The notes under the pieces are model-generated. The model had not been told where the DNA came from, did not search any database, and saw nothing but the letters and a program-made list of their open reading frames with translations. A program made the translations under genes and the position numbers. A stretch of DNA of 36,193 nt, taken from NCBI GenBank assembly GCA_021205755.1, contig JAJPWX010000006.1, positions 1-36,193 of the forward strand, read 5' to 3'. The stretch comes from Lachnospiraceae bacterium. GTDB taxonomy: Bacteria; Bacillota; Clostridia; Lachnospirales; Lachnospiraceae. The first letter of the stretch is position 1. Each line of letters begins with the position of its first letter. Positions 14,558 through 24,006 of the stretch are shown in pieces.

Positions 14558-16150
14558 TCAGCCACGGTTTTTTCGATATTTCGAAGGCGTACAGCCCTTG
14601 CGCTCAATGAATTTATTGACAAAATAATCCGTGTCGAGATACCCGACCTCCTCCGCGATCTGGCTGATTTTTTTATCGGTCTTCAGCAAAAGCTCCGCCG
14701 CCTTGCAGATCCGATAATTCGACAGATAATCCTTGAAGGACTTCCCGTATTGCTTCCGGAAAATCTGTCCAAGATAGGAACTGTTTACATAATACTTTTG
14801 CCCCAGCTCCCGCAGAGTCAGATTTTCCGCGTAGTGCTCGCTAATCTCCTTCTCCACCATCGCGAGTACCCCGCAGGAAACATTCTGCCGGAGCTGGACC
14901 AGGTAATCCGCGTACTCACAGGCAAATTTCCGCAGATATGCCCGGCTGCCGTTCGACAGCTCCGTCTGGCTGATATGTTCATTCATATACAGCATAATTT
15001 CGTCCTGCCGAACCGTCTCATCCCGTCGGGTCGCAAGATGAATCAGTTGAAACAAAAGATAGTTCATATTCATCGCTACCATCTTTTCTGAGAAAGCCGC
15101 TTTGCTCATTTCATCGTAAAAATCGTCCACACTCCTGTAGATCGCCGGCCTGTCGTTCTGCTCGATTGCCTGAAGCAGCCGATCTAAATTATCCTTGCAC
15201 AGGAAAAAAGAGTCCGATTCCGGAATCTGAATTTCATCTTCGTAATAATAAATTTTCTGAAGCGTACCAAACCGCACAAAATTGCGCAGGGTGCAGGCAG
15301 ATGTATAAGAAGTGGAAATCCTGGAAATCGTCTCCACCCGCTTTCCCACGAGAAGAAAGACCGGCATTTCCATATTTTTCGAAATTTCTCCCAGCATCTC
15401 TTCCATGAACTCTTCCAGCGTCTCCTTTTTACTCTGAAACATGGAATCACAGCAGAGGAAGCCAACCTCATTCTCTTCTTCACAGTCTGTGGTATCACGA
15501 ATACAATATTCTTTCCTGCCCTCCCGCAGGAATCGTTCACAGTTTTCCGCCAGGCGCTCCCTTAACGCTGCTACCTCTCCGTCCGACATCTCCTCCAGCA
15601 TGGCGATGTTCCCCATATGAATGTGGACATAACGCAGCCCTCCGGTTAAGTCCATATTTTCCTGCACGAACTGTGCCTGGTTTTCCGTATATTTTCCCCG
15701 GATCAAGGCGATCAGACTCTGAGAGAGATACGCCTGCCGCATTTTCCGCGCGTCTTCCGCGTGTTGCTTGGATCTCGCCCGGTCGCTCGCCGCGCTCCGC
15801 AGGCATTCGAGCAGCCCGCTTTTCTGAACCGGCTTCAGGATATAGTCCAGGCAGGAATAGCGGATGGCGCTCTGCGCATAGTGAAAGTCGTTGTATCCGC
15901 TCAGGATAATAAAATACGCATCCGAAATCTGCTCCTCGCGGATGGTTTTCAGAAGCTCCAGTCCAGACATAATCGGCATCTTGATATCCGCAATAATCAG
16001 ATCGACCGGATGCGTTTCCAGATACGTGAGCGCCTCCTGCCCATTCGCGCACATCCGGACAATCTCATACCCTTCCGCTTTCCAGTCAATCAGCACAGAC
16101 AGCCCCTGCAGAATGACCGGTTCATCATCTACCAACAGTACTTTCATCAT
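14558..16150 (-). CDS. YesN-type response regulator, AraC family
   Basis: A 530-residue transcription factor. The receiver domain (2-120) shows DD at 8-9, the phospho-acceptor D55 in LIIADIKMP and a K in YILKPV. A long middle region resembling other YesN proteins follows. The last ~100 residues hold the two helix-turn-helix units of AraC proteins (LTLRELGQKYYVNSSYLGQIF and ISQIAEEVGYLDTDYF). It probably activates the binding-protein operon when phosphorylated by the neighbouring kinase. The start overlaps the end of the kinase gene by 26 nt. Adjacent ATGs at 16147 and 16150 are both possible, with a weak AAGAAG before them. Confidence 0.93.
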   Translation of the reverse strand: MMKVLLVDDEPVILQGLSVLIDWKAEGYEIVRMCANGQEALTYLETHPVDLIIADIKMPIMSGLELLKTIREEQISDAYFIILSGYNDFHYAQSAIRYSCLDYILKPVQKSGLLECLRSAASDRARSKQHAEDARKMRQAYLSQSLIALIRGKYTENQAQFVQENMDLTGGLRYVHIHMGNIAMLEEMSDGEVAALRERLAENCERFLREGRKEYCIRDTTDCEEENEVGFLCCDSMFQSKKETLEEFMEEMLGEISKNMEMPVFLLVGKRVETISRISTSYTSACTLRNFVRFGTLQKIYYYEDEIQIPESDSFFLCKDNLDRLLQAIEQNDRPAIYRSVDDFYDEMSKAAFSEKMVAMNMNYLLFQLIHLATRRDETVRQDEIMLYMNEHISQTELSNGSRAYLRKFACEYADYLVQLRQNVSCGVLAMVEKEISEHYAENLTLRELGQKYYVNSSYLGQIFRKQYGKSFKDYLSNYRICKAAELLLKTDKKISQIAEEVGYLDTDYFVNKFIERKGCTPSKYRKNRG

Positions 16151-17927
16151 TCGAAACATCTTCTTTCTTATTCAGCGCATCAATCGGAGCCCGAAGCAGG
16201 AAAAAGGTACCCACACCTTTCTCACTCTCCAGTTCAAATTCCACCATGCCTTTCGTCCACATCCGCATCCGCAGACAGGCATTGATCATCCCGACGTGTT
16301 TGCAGTTCACCAGTTCCTCTATTTTGCTGATTCGCATTTTTTCCAGGATCGAAGCAACCTGCGCCTCTTCCATCCCCACACCGGTATCTTCCACCTCCAT
16401 GCACACCCAGTCGTCCTTTCGGTACACACGTATGTAAATCCATACCTGGGATGGCTTCTTTTCAATCCCGTGCACGCAGGCGTTCTCCACAAAGGTCGCA
16501 ATCGTCAGCCGCGGAATATAAGGGTCTTCACACTCCTTTTCCATCTCGATTTCATAAGAAAAACGTTCGCCAAAACGATACTGCTGCAGCTTCAGATACG
16601 CATCTACAAACCGAAGCTCCTCACTCACAGGTATGGAATCCTCCGACCAGTTTACATTTTGCCTCTGCAGAAGCGCCAGCCGTTCAATCATCTCCGCCGT
16701 TTCGTCCTCTTTTTTCAAAATGCTGTGCATTCGGATGCTCTCCAGAACATTAAAGAGAAAATGCGGATTGATCTGGCTGTGCAGAGCCAAAAGCTCTGCC
16801 CTCTGCCGGGCAAGCGCCATTTCCTGGCGTTCCAGCTTATCCTTATAAACCGTCTGAATCAGTTCCTGCTGCCGCCGGACCATCCGATTATAATTTCTCA
16901 TCAGGCCGCCGATCTCATCCTTCCCCCGGACATTCTCGATTTCCTTTAAGCTGTCCGAATTCACCTGTTCAAATGCCCCGCTCAGCTCCTGAATACGAGT
17001 GGTCAAAGAACGGTTGATCGCGAACGTCAGAAACAGGGGCAACATCAGATTCACAGCAATCATCAGCAAAATCCACGGTAAGTGTTCCCATAGAAAAGCT
17101 GAAATTGATTTCTCCGATTCCATCACCAGAATGCGAAATGTCATTCCATAAACGCTGTACTCCAGCTCGTAGCCGATCTGTTCCTCCCCGGAGAGACTCT
17201 CAAAATCCGCTTTTGTAGCAGAATGGCCATCGTTTGCGTACAAAATGGTATCCCCGGAGCAAATGTAGACAGACAGATCGTAATTCATATTTGTAAGGCT
17301 GCGCACCAGTGTGCTGTAATCCAGATCCAGCCGCGCCAGCTTTTCACTCTGGAAATCTTTGTAATAATTCAGCCAGCGCACCAGAGAAATTCTTCTCTGC
17401 GAAGAGGCGGAAGGATCACTCTCACCCACATAGTAAAAACACAACGCCATGTCCAGCCCGGAAGCCTCCAGCTGCTGATACCACTGCGTATCCTTCGCGT
17501 CCGACAGGCTGTAAAAATGGCCGCCGTTGACGATCGTGTCATTGTCGCCATACAGCACCATCCAGCCATCCCCGGAAGCTGTACTTCCAGTTGCAAAATA
17601 GGCCATATCTGAAATTTCCAGGCTTGCTTCCCAGAAATCCAGCGCCGATTCATAATTCTGTTCCAAAAACTCATTTAATGTGCGGTTCAGGTAGACGCTG
17701 GTAATCTCGTTTGCCGCTTCCTCCAGCGTATTCGAGAGATCATATTGCACGGCACTTGCTATATTCTCCATTCTGGTTTGCAGCTCTGCCCTCTCACTTC
17801 TCTGGAAAAGAAACAGAATAACTCCGTCCGTCAGAAAAAGCGGCACTAAGACACAGAAGAGGTAAAAAAAGATCAGCTTCTTTTTAAAATTCAGATTATT
17901 CAGTTTTTCTTCCAACGCCTGGAGCAT
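16125..17927 (-). CDS. YesM-type sensor histidine kinase
   Basis: A 600-residue membrane kinase. A transmembrane helix near residues 18-42 is followed by an extracellular Cache-like sensor of about 235 residues, a second helix near 280-305, a HAMP segment, the His_kinase domain with H389 in LHSQINPHFLFN, and a HATPase domain with the N box FVENACVHG and the G box DTGVGM. It senses an extracellular sugar or cell-envelope cue and phosphorylates the YesN-type partner. The ATG at 17927 has only a distant AAGGTG. A GTG at 17942 is the alternative start. It forms an operon with the regulator. Confidence 0.92.
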   Translation of the reverse strand: MLQALEEKLNNLNFKKKLIFFYLFCVLVPLFLTDGVILFLFQRSERAELQTRMENIASAVQYDLSNTLEEAANEITSVYLNRTLNEFLEQNYESALDFWEASLEISDMAYFATGSTASGDGWMVLYGDNDTIVNGGHFYSLSDAKDTQWYQQLEASGLDMALCFYYVGESDPSASSQRRISLVRWLNYYKDFQSEKLARLDLDYSTLVRSLTNMNYDLSVYICSGDTILYANDGHSATKADFESLSGEEQIGYELEYSVYGMTFRILVMESEKSISAFLWEHLPWILLMIAVNLMLPLFLTFAINRSLTTRIQELSGAFEQVNSDSLKEIENVRGKDEIGGLMRNYNRMVRRQQELIQTVYKDKLERQEMALARQRAELLALHSQINPHFLFNVLESIRMHSILKKEDETAEMIERLALLQRQNVNWSEDSIPVSEELRFVDAYLKLQQYRFGERFSYEIEMEKECEDPYIPRLTIATFVENACVHGIEKKPSQVWIYIRVYRKDDWVCMEVEDTGVGMEEAQVASILEKMRISKIEELVNCKHVGMINACLRMRMWTKGMVEFELESEKGVGTFFLLRAPIDALNKKEDVSNDESTVGR

Positions 17928-17988
17928 CTTGAATACACCCACACCTTTTTACCACGCTTTTTGTATTCTGATATAAACTATCCCATTA

Positions 17989-19011
17989 TTAAAGAAAACC
18001 CATCGCCCCCGCCAGCATCCCCGCCAGCGTCCCGCTCACATAGAGAACCAGCGTAAACAGCAGATTCTGCCTCTGGTTCCCATTTTCCCGGAACAGAACC
18101 AGCAGCCCGGTACCGGCTCCGCAGAGCAGCCCGGCAAAGAGCGCGCCGCTCGCAAGGACGCCCTCCAGATAAAGCTGCGTAATCAGCACCGATGCGGCAC
18201 AGTTCGGAATCATGCCGATCAACCCCGCCAGAGCGGCCTGGATGCCCGGCGCCGCAAAAATGCCTCTGGAGAACGCCGTCCCCTGAAACCAGTCCATCCC
18301 AAAGCCCAGCACCAGAGAGATCAGGAAAAGGAAGACAGCCGTCTGCGCGGTATGGTGAAGCGAAGCCCGGAAAATGCCCTGTTTCTCGCACTGACAGTGG
18401 CCATGCTCGCACATGTGGTGAATTGCGTCTTCGCTGTCAATACCCTGTAAATCTCTTTCCGTATTTTTGTTCCGTCTGTAATTCCGGTTCTCACCATCAT
18501 CCAAATCTGAGTCCATCTCTCCCATTCGATGCAGCTTTTTTTCCACTCCGTTTGAGGTATTTCGCCGAGACGCACGGCTAATTTTCGCAGGTCTCACGAC
18601 GGATGGCTTCCATAAATTCAATCGTACCGCCGCAAAATCCGCCAGCAGTCCAATCACAGCCCCGGCAATTACTTTCACGGCTAAAACCCGAATAATAAGA
18701 TCCGCGCCAATCCCCTGCGAAAGCATCAGCGGGAGCATTTCATCCGAAGTCGACAAAAACACCGCCAGAAGCGTTCCCGGCGAAATGACCCGCGCGGCAA
18801 ATAACCCCGCTGCCGCCGCGGAAAATCCACACTGCGGAATAATTCCAATCAAACTGCCCAGAATCGGGCCGGCCCAGCCTGCCCCGTAAATCCAGGCCTT
18901 CGCGCTGTCACTCATGCGGTGCTCAATATATTCCACCGCCAGATACGACAAAAATAAAAATGGCAGAAGCTTTAAGCTATCAATGAGGCTGTCTAATATT
19001 ACGTCAATCAT
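17989..19011 (-). CDS. Putative metal exporter, ArsP_2/DUF2899 family (10-TM)
   Basis: A 340-residue membrane protein of the family annotated as putative manganese/heavy-metal transporter. Two related halves each carry a conserved Pro-Asn/Gln-Cys turn, GIIPQCGFSAAA and GMIPNCAASVLI. They are split by a hydrophilic loop of about 80 residues. The loop ends in a His/Cys cluster, HHMCEHGHCQCEK, which is likely to bind metal. The substrate cannot be told from sequence. AAAGGA lies 7 nt before the ATG at 19011, which is only 10 nt after the argS stop, so it is cotranscribed with argS. Confidence 0.8.
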   Translation of the reverse strand: MIDVILDSLIDSLKLLPFLFLSYLAVEYIEHRMSDSAKAWIYGAGWAGPILGSLIGIIPQCGFSAAAAGLFAARVISPGTLLAVFLSTSDEMLPLMLSQGIGADLIIRVLAVKVIAGAVIGLLADFAAVRLNLWKPSVVRPAKISRASRRNTSNGVEKKLHRMGEMDSDLDDGENRNYRRNKNTERDLQGIDSEDAIHHMCEHGHCQCEKQGIFRASLHHTAQTAVFLFLISLVLGFGMDWFQGTAFSRGIFAAPGIQAALAGLIGMIPNCAASVLITQLYLEGVLASGALFAGLLCGAGTGLLVLFRENGNQRQNLLFTLVLYVSGTLAGMLAGAMGFL

Positions 19012-19021
19012 ACAATGTCCT

Positions 19022-20812
19022 TTACATCCGCTCCGGCGCCTCAAAGCCCAGCAGGTCAATGCCGGTCTCCAGCACGCGCTTTGTCAGATCAAGCAGAGCA
19101 ATCCAGCCGCATTTCTGTGTCTCGTCTTCACAGGCCAGAATTTTCGTCTCATGGTAGAAGCGATTCAGCGCATTTGAGAGATCATAGATAAAAGAACAGA
19201 TCTTGTGCGGTGCCAGCTCCTCGGAGGCCTGCTCAATGACACTGTTCAGCTTCGCAAGCTCCAGCATCAGAGCTTTCTCACTCTCGCTCGCCGGGGCAAG
19301 GATTTCCCTCGGCAGTGTTACTCCATCCTCCGGTTTCTGTGTTGCAGCCGCCTGCGCGCGATATTTGTTCAAAATGGACTTAATCCGCACAATCGTATAA
19401 AGAATATACGGTCCGGTGTTGCCCTCAAAGGACGTAAACTTGTCCACATCAAACACATAATCCTTGGACGCCTGGTTGGAGAGGTCGCCATATTTGATCG
19501 CGGAAAGCCCGACCAGTGCCGCGGTTTCCCTTGCCTCTTCCGGATCCGCCTCATGGTTTTCCATGATCTTTTTATACATTTCCTCATCTATTTCAGCAAT
19601 CAGCCGCTCCAGGCGCATCACGCCGCCTTCACGGGTCTTGAACGGCTTGCCGTCCCTGCCGTTCATGGTGCCGAAACCAAGGAACTTCAATTCGGTATCC
19701 TCATTTACCAGTCCGGTCTTGCGCGCGCAGCGGAAGACCTGCGTAAAGTGCATCTCCTGACGCTTATCCACCACGTAAATGATCTCATCGGGATGATACG
19801 TCTGCATACGATCTATAATCGTTGCCAGATCTGTCGTCGTATAAAGCGCGGCTCCGTCCGATTTCAGAATCATGCAGGGAGGAACCTCTTTCGTGTCGCT
19901 CTCCTCCTTGATATCCACGATCAGCGCGCCCTGATCTTCGTATGCGTACCCGTCCCGCTTCATAGCCTCCACCATATCCGGTATAAAGGGCTGCGCGTCT
20001 GATTCCTTTTTCCAGAGGTCAAATTCCACATTCAGGTTATCATAATTCTTTTTCAGGTCGGCAATTGACACATTCAGGATGTGCTGCCAAAGCGCGCGGT
20101 AACCGCGCTCGCCGTCCTGCAGCTTTGCCGTCGCCTCCAGAGCCTCGTTTTTATAAGCCTCATCCTCTTTCGATTTTCCGCTTGCAAACGGATAAATCTC
20201 CTCCAGCTCCGAGATCGTAAATGGAGCTTCTTCGGGGTATTCGCCCTCAAATGATTCATCAAAATACGGCAGAGACGGATTGCGGTGGCGCACCTCCGTG
20301 ATAATCAGTCCCATCTGCAGACCCCAGTCGCCCAGATGTACATCCCCGATCACCTGATGTCCCGCAAAACGGCAGATGCGTTTCACACTCTCTCCGATAA
20401 TGGCCGAGCGCAAATGTCCCACGTGGAGCGGCTTCGCGACATTCGCCCCACCAAAATCGATGATAATCGTCTTCGGCTGCTCTGCTTTTTCCACGGACAG
20501 ATCCGGATCGGCCGCCATCTGATCCAGATACCCGGCCAGATAGCTGCCCGACACCCGCAGGTTAATAAATCCGGGATTGACCGCTTCCACGCTCTCAAAT
20601 ACCGGATTTCCCGCCAGTTTTTCCACTACCTCTTTCGCGATAAGAATCGGCGCCTTCTGATATTTCTTCTTCGCCGCCATCGCGCCATTGCACTGATACT
20701 CGCACAGATCCGGGCGGTTCGAAATGCCCGTCTTGCCATACGCGGCCTCATAGCCGCACGCCTCAAACGCCGCCGATACCTCGCGGCTGATTAAATCCAG
20801 AAATTTTTTCAT
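19022..20812 (-). CDS. argS: Arginyl-tRNA synthetase
   Basis: A 596-residue class I synthetase that charges tRNA-Arg. It shows the N-terminal tRNA-binding domain, the HIGH motif as HVGHLRS within GGANVAKPLHVGHLRS, the catalytic core and a C-terminal anticodon-binding domain rich in helices (ending in GIDLLGFEAPERM). There is no canonical KMSK. The equivalent region near GKPFKTREGGVMRL fits the variant ArgRS type. The ATG at 20812 follows GAGGAGTAGGA. The frame upstream to 20878 lacks an SD. It is the third gene of the ispE-led operon. Confidence 0.96.
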   Translation of the reverse strand: MKKFLDLISREVSAAFEACGYEAAYGKTGISNRPDLCEYQCNGAMAAKKKYQKAPILIAKEVVEKLAGNPVFESVEAVNPGFINLRVSGSYLAGYLDQMAADPDLSVEKAEQPKTIIIDFGGANVAKPLHVGHLRSAIIGESVKRICRFAGHQVIGDVHLGDWGLQMGLIITEVRHRNPSLPYFDESFEGEYPEEAPFTISELEEIYPFASGKSKEDEAYKNEALEATAKLQDGERGYRALWQHILNVSIADLKKNYDNLNVEFDLWKKESDAQPFIPDMVEAMKRDGYAYEDQGALIVDIKEESDTKEVPPCMILKSDGAALYTTTDLATIIDRMQTYHPDEIIYVVDKRQEMHFTQVFRCARKTGLVNEDTELKFLGFGTMNGRDGKPFKTREGGVMRLERLIAEIDEEMYKKIMENHEADPEEARETAALVGLSAIKYGDLSNQASKDYVFDVDKFTSFEGNTGPYILYTIVRIKSILNKYRAQAAATQKPEDGVTLPREILAPASESEKALMLELAKLNSVIEQASEELAPHKICSFIYDLSNALNRFYHETKILACEDETQKCGWIALLDLTKRVLETGIDLLGFEAPERM

Positions 20813-20929
20813 TATCCTACTCCTCGTCTCTTTATACTTTCCTGGCTTCCTGTTCCCTTTATCCGACCTGTTTCGCAAAAACCCGCCAACGGGTCGGTAC
20901 GCTTCCCCATTACAAAAAATGCCCCATTT

Positions 20930-21613
20930 TTATTCTTTACTTTCCTTGCGGCTCAGCTCCGCAATAATATGCTCCTTCTGCCGCGCGATATGGCGGCTCG
21001 TCGCCTCCAGCGCTTTCTGCTCATCACACGCCTCCAGCGCCTGCAAAATCTCCTCATGCTCCTGCGCCAGCACCTGATGCGACTCCTTATCTTTCAGGTA
21101 TTCCATGCGGTAGCGGTACATCTGCTCCCGCAGGTTGTTTAAAATCTGAATAAGACGCTTATTCCCGGTCGCATTGTAAATGGCGTCGTGGAATTTCATG
21201 TCAGCCTCCGCACACGCCACCACGTCATCCCCGTTGAGTGTTTCGCAAAATTCCGCGGCCAGCGCTTTCAGCTCATCCAACTGCTCTTTTGTCAGCTTTT
21301 TGCAGATAATCTGCACCGCCAGTTCCTCCAGAGCCAGGCGAACCTCCAGCACATCCTCCAGGTCAGAAACCGTAATCTCCGCAACCACCGCACCCTTTCG
21401 CGGGATGGTGGTGACCAGCCCCTCCAGCTCCAACATCCGAAGCGCCTCCCGCACCGGCGTCCGGCTGACGCCAAGCTTCTTGGCCAGATGAATCTCCATC
21501 AGGCGCTCTCCCGGCCGGATCTCGCCTCTCAGAATCGCCTGCCGCAATGTCTGAAACACGACATCCCGAAGAGGAAGATACTCATTCATTTCCAAATGTA
21601 ATGTCTCAATCAT
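20930..21613 (-). CDS. GntR family regulator, FadR/FCD subfamily
   Basis: A 227-residue regulator with a winged helix at about residues 12-78 (LGVSRTPVREALRMLELEGLV is the recognition region) and an all-helical FCD effector domain at 85-215. Typical metal ligands of FCD domains are visible as Asp/His in EADMKFHDAIY, His in QEHEEIL and His in SRHIARQ. The effector is unknown. Many relatives sense small carboxylates. It lies 24 nt after ispE, with AGGAG before the ATG, so it is inside a housekeeping operon rather than next to an obvious catabolic target. Confidence 0.92.
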   Translation of the reverse strand: MIETLHLEMNEYLPLRDVVFQTLRQAILRGEIRPGERLMEIHLAKKLGVSRTPVREALRMLELEGLVTTIPRKGAVVAEITVSDLEDVLEVRLALEELAVQIICKKLTKEQLDELKALAAEFCETLNGDDVVACAEADMKFHDAIYNATGNKRLIQILNNLREQMYRYRMEYLKDKESHQVLAQEHEEILQALEACDEQKALEATSRHIARQKEHIIAELSRKESKE

Positions 21614-21637
21614 ATCGTTTTTCTCCTGTCTTCCGGA

Positions 21638-22582
21638 TTACGTAACTGTTTCCGGTGTATAAAACTCCGTGAGATACACCTCTCCTGCCAATTCACCCTT
21701 TGAAAGCTCCGTGTAAGCTTCTCTGGCCTTTTCCGGATCATCAAACAACCCAAACACCGTTGGACCGCTCCCGCTCATCATGGCATTCACCGCGCCGCAG
21801 TGCATCATCCGATCCCGGATTTCCCCAATGACCGGAAAAGCGGGAATCGTCACCGTTTCCAGCACATTTCCCATCAATTCCGCCATCCGGTACAGATCTC
21901 CCTCCCGAATCGCCTGCACCTGCGCGTCAATATCCGGATGCCGGACGCTCTGGGCGTCACTGTCACCCAACCGCAGATTCGAATACACAAACTTTGTCGA
22001 AACCTGAATCGGCGGCTTTGCGAGAAGCACATGAGCCTGCGGAACCGAAGGCAGGCGCGTCAGCTGCTCACCGATGCCCTCCGCGAGAGCCGTTCCGCCC
22101 ATGATACAGTAGGGAACATCCGCCCCAAGCTTCACGCCGCGCTCCATCAGCTCCCGCTCATCAAGCCCCAGGTCAAACAGCTGGTTCACAGCAATCAGTA
22201 CCGCCGCCGCATCCGTGCTGCCGCCCGCCAGACCCGCGGCCACCGGAATCTTTTTCGTCAGCGTGATATCCAGCCCCTGCCGAATAGCAAACTCCTTCAT
22301 CAAAAGCTCCGCCGCCCGATAAGCCAGATTCTGCGAATCCGCTGTCACGAGGCCACCTCCGCCCTGCACCCGAAGGCGGATCGCCGCGTCGTCTCCTGCC
22401 GTGCCGTTTCCGATCGTATCGGCTCCTGCCGCGCCAGACTCCGTCACCCGCAAAGCAATCTCATCATACAGATCTATGGTCTGCATCACCATACGCAGAT
22501 CATGGTATCCATCTGGGCGCTTCCGCAGCACATCCAGTCCAAGATTAATTTTCGCCCTTGCTTTCCATGTCAGCTGATCCAT
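21638..22582 (-). CDS. ispE: 4-diphosphocytidyl-2-C-methyl-D-erythritol kinase
   Basis: A GHMP kinase of the MEP isoprenoid pathway. Residues KARAKINLGLDVLRKRPDGYHDL form the substrate-binding start, PVAAGLAGGSTDAAA is the Gly-rich ATP loop, and MMSGSGPTVFGLF is the C-terminal motif. The protein has 314 residues, about 25 more than usual. The excess is an Ala/Gly-rich hydrophilic insertion near residues 48-70. The ATG at 22582 follows GGAGTGGAG. The frame from 22606 has no SD. It is the first gene of the operon served by the promoter at 22649-22677. Confidence 0.96.
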   Translation of the reverse strand: MDQLTWKARAKINLGLDVLRKRPDGYHDLRMVMQTIDLYDEIALRVTESGAAGADTIGNGTAGDDAAIRLRVQGGGGLVTADSQNLAYRAAELLMKEFAIRQGLDITLTKKIPVAAGLAGGSTDAAAVLIAVNQLFDLGLDERELMERGVKLGADVPYCIMGGTALAEGIGEQLTRLPSVPQAHVLLAKPPIQVSTKFVYSNLRLGDSDAQSVRHPDIDAQVQAIREGDLYRMAELMGNVLETVTIPAFPVIGEIRDRMMHCGAVNAMMSGSGPTVFGLFDDPEKAREAYTELSKGELAGEVYLTEFYTPETVT

Positions 22583-22648
22583 TCTCCACTCCATTTCCGA
22601 GCACACGCTTCGCTACGCGAATGTTTTCTTTTGTATACAATATACCAT

Positions 22649-22677
22649 ATTCTAACTGGTGCACGATTTCTTGTCAA
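22649..22677 (-). promoter_or_regulatory. Sigma-A promoter of the ispE-gntR-argS operon
   Basis: On the minus strand TTGACA is followed after 17 nt by TAGAAT (5/6), about 65 nt before the ispE start. Confidence 0.75.
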
Positions 22678-22777
22678 TATGCGTTTCTATACTTTTCCTT
22701 TACCTATAGGCAAAATCTTTGTTATATATATTATATGTCTTTGTATAACCTTTTTATTCATTCCAATAAATTTGTGA

Positions 22778-22806
22778 TTGACACATCTACCATTTTATGA
22801 TATTGT
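22778..22806 (+). promoter_or_regulatory. Putative promoter of the Rpn-family gene
   Basis: TTGACA is followed after 17 nt by TATTGT (4/6). A transcript from here would have a leader of about 110 nt. No further gene is seen between the two divergent promoters. Confidence 0.6.
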
Positions 22807-22925
22807 AGTTTCACTATCAAAAAAGAGCCATCAGATGCTCACCCAGCAGGTATGACGATGACGTACATACGCGATCAGGGACTTTTCATTTTTCGCATTA
22901 CATGTTAAAATCAGGAGGAAAACAT

Positions 22926-23870
22926 ATGGCAGAAAAAGATATCACAGAAAAACTTCTGGAAGATTACCCAGACGTCTTTGCCGACATCGTGAATGTCCTT
23001 ATTTACGATGGCAAAGATATCGTGAAAGCAGGTGATCTCGAAATGTCCGGTACGCTAAGCCAGTATAAGGCGGCAAACATCATTCACGGACAGGATCGGG
23101 ATGTTGCTAAGTACTGGACGAAAGGCCAGGTGCGCATTGGCCTGCTTGGTCTGGAAAACCAGTCGTCCCGGGATCCGGACATCGCGCTGCGCGTAATTGG
23201 CTATGATGGTGCAGCGTACCGTGACGAGTTGAAGCAGGGAGACGCGAGATATCCTGTCGTGACCCTTGTCCTGTACTTCGGGACAGACCACCGCTGGGGA
23301 CAGAAATCCCGCAGTCTTTACAGCGTGGTCGGCGCACCAGATGAAGAACTGGGTCGATACGTTCACGACTACAAAGCAAATATATTTGAGATCGCATGGC
23401 TTGACGATGAGACCGTTGCAAAGTTTAAAAGCGATTTCCGAATCGTCGCAGATTATTTTGTGCAGATGAGGAAAAATCACCAATATATTCCCTCTGTACT
23501 GGAAATGAAACACGTAGAGGATGTAATGAATCTCCTGGCGGCCGTGTCAGGAGACCGGAGATTTCAAATCACACAAAATGAACCCGAAGAAAGGAGGATC
23601 ACGAAAATGGAAGACTGGTTAACGAAAGCATTGGACACGGCAACAGAAAAAGGTATGAAAGACGGTATGGAAAAGGGTATGCAGAAAGGTATTGAGAAAG
23701 GTATTGAGAAAGGTATGCAGACCGGCCTCGAAAAGTTTGTAAAATGCGTTGATTCGTTAATGAAAAATGAAGGTTACTCAAAGGAACGCGCCTGCAGTGT
23801 TCTGGATTCTACCGTAGATGAATACGAAAAAGCCAAAAAGCTTCTGGCAGAGGCCGCTATTCTTGTCTGA
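22926..23870 (+). CDS. Rpn family recombination-promoting nuclease/putative transposase
   Basis: A 314-residue protein of the Rpn/YhgA-like group with a PD-(D/E)XK-type nuclease core in about residues 1-220. The stretches VRIGLLGLENQSSRDPDIALRVIGYD and VVTLVLYFG correspond to the family's catalytic E/Q region and following strand. Family members are reported to cut DNA and raise recombination. The C-terminal tail has a run of MEKG-type tetrapeptides followed by a helix. AGGAGG lies 7 nt before the ATG at 22926. It stands alone with its own promoter and ends before a long palindrome. Whether it is still mobile cannot be told. Confidence 0.82.
   Translation: MAEKDITEKLLEDYPDVFADIVNVLIYDGKDIVKAGDLEMSGTLSQYKAANIIHGQDRDVAKYWTKGQVRIGLLGLENQSSRDPDIALRVIGYDGAAYRDELKQGDARYPVVTLVLYFGTDHRWGQKSRSLYSVVGAPDEELGRYVHDYKANIFEIAWLDDETVAKFKSDFRIVADYFVQMRKNHQYIPSVLEMKHVEDVMNLLAAVSGDRRFQITQNEPEERRITKMEDWLTKALDTATEKGMKDGMEKGMQKGIEKGIEKGMQTGLEKFVKCVDSLMKNEGYSKERACSVLDSTVDEYEKAKKLLAEAAILV
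23646..23717 (+). repeat. 12-nt tandem array in the Rpn gene
   Basis: Six 12-nt units of the type GAGAAAGGTATG encode EKGM/EKGI tetrapeptides. Two neighbouring units are identical, which suggests recent slippage. Confidence 0.75.
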
Positions 23871-23882
23871 TTGTAAAGGATC

Positions 23883-23915
23883 GGCGCCCGATACGTAAAT
23901 TACGTATCGGGCGCC
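23883..23915. repeat. 33-nt near-perfect palindrome
   Basis: Sixteen bases (GGCGCCCGATACGTAA) are followed by one A and their exact inverse complement. It lies between the ends of two convergent genes and may work as a bidirectional transcription barrier, but it has no T tract on either side. Confidence 0.8.
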
Positions 23916-24006
23916 ATCGTGCATCGCCAGCCCAGTGTATTGCAGCTTTACCTGCCCCAAGGATACGTAATACCGCACACCTTCATACAGGTAGATTTCA
24001 ATTTTG

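Noticed and set aside
23646-23717. The tandem array considered as a CRISPR-like repeat
   Set aside because: Units are 12 nt with no spacers and lie in frame inside a coding sequence.
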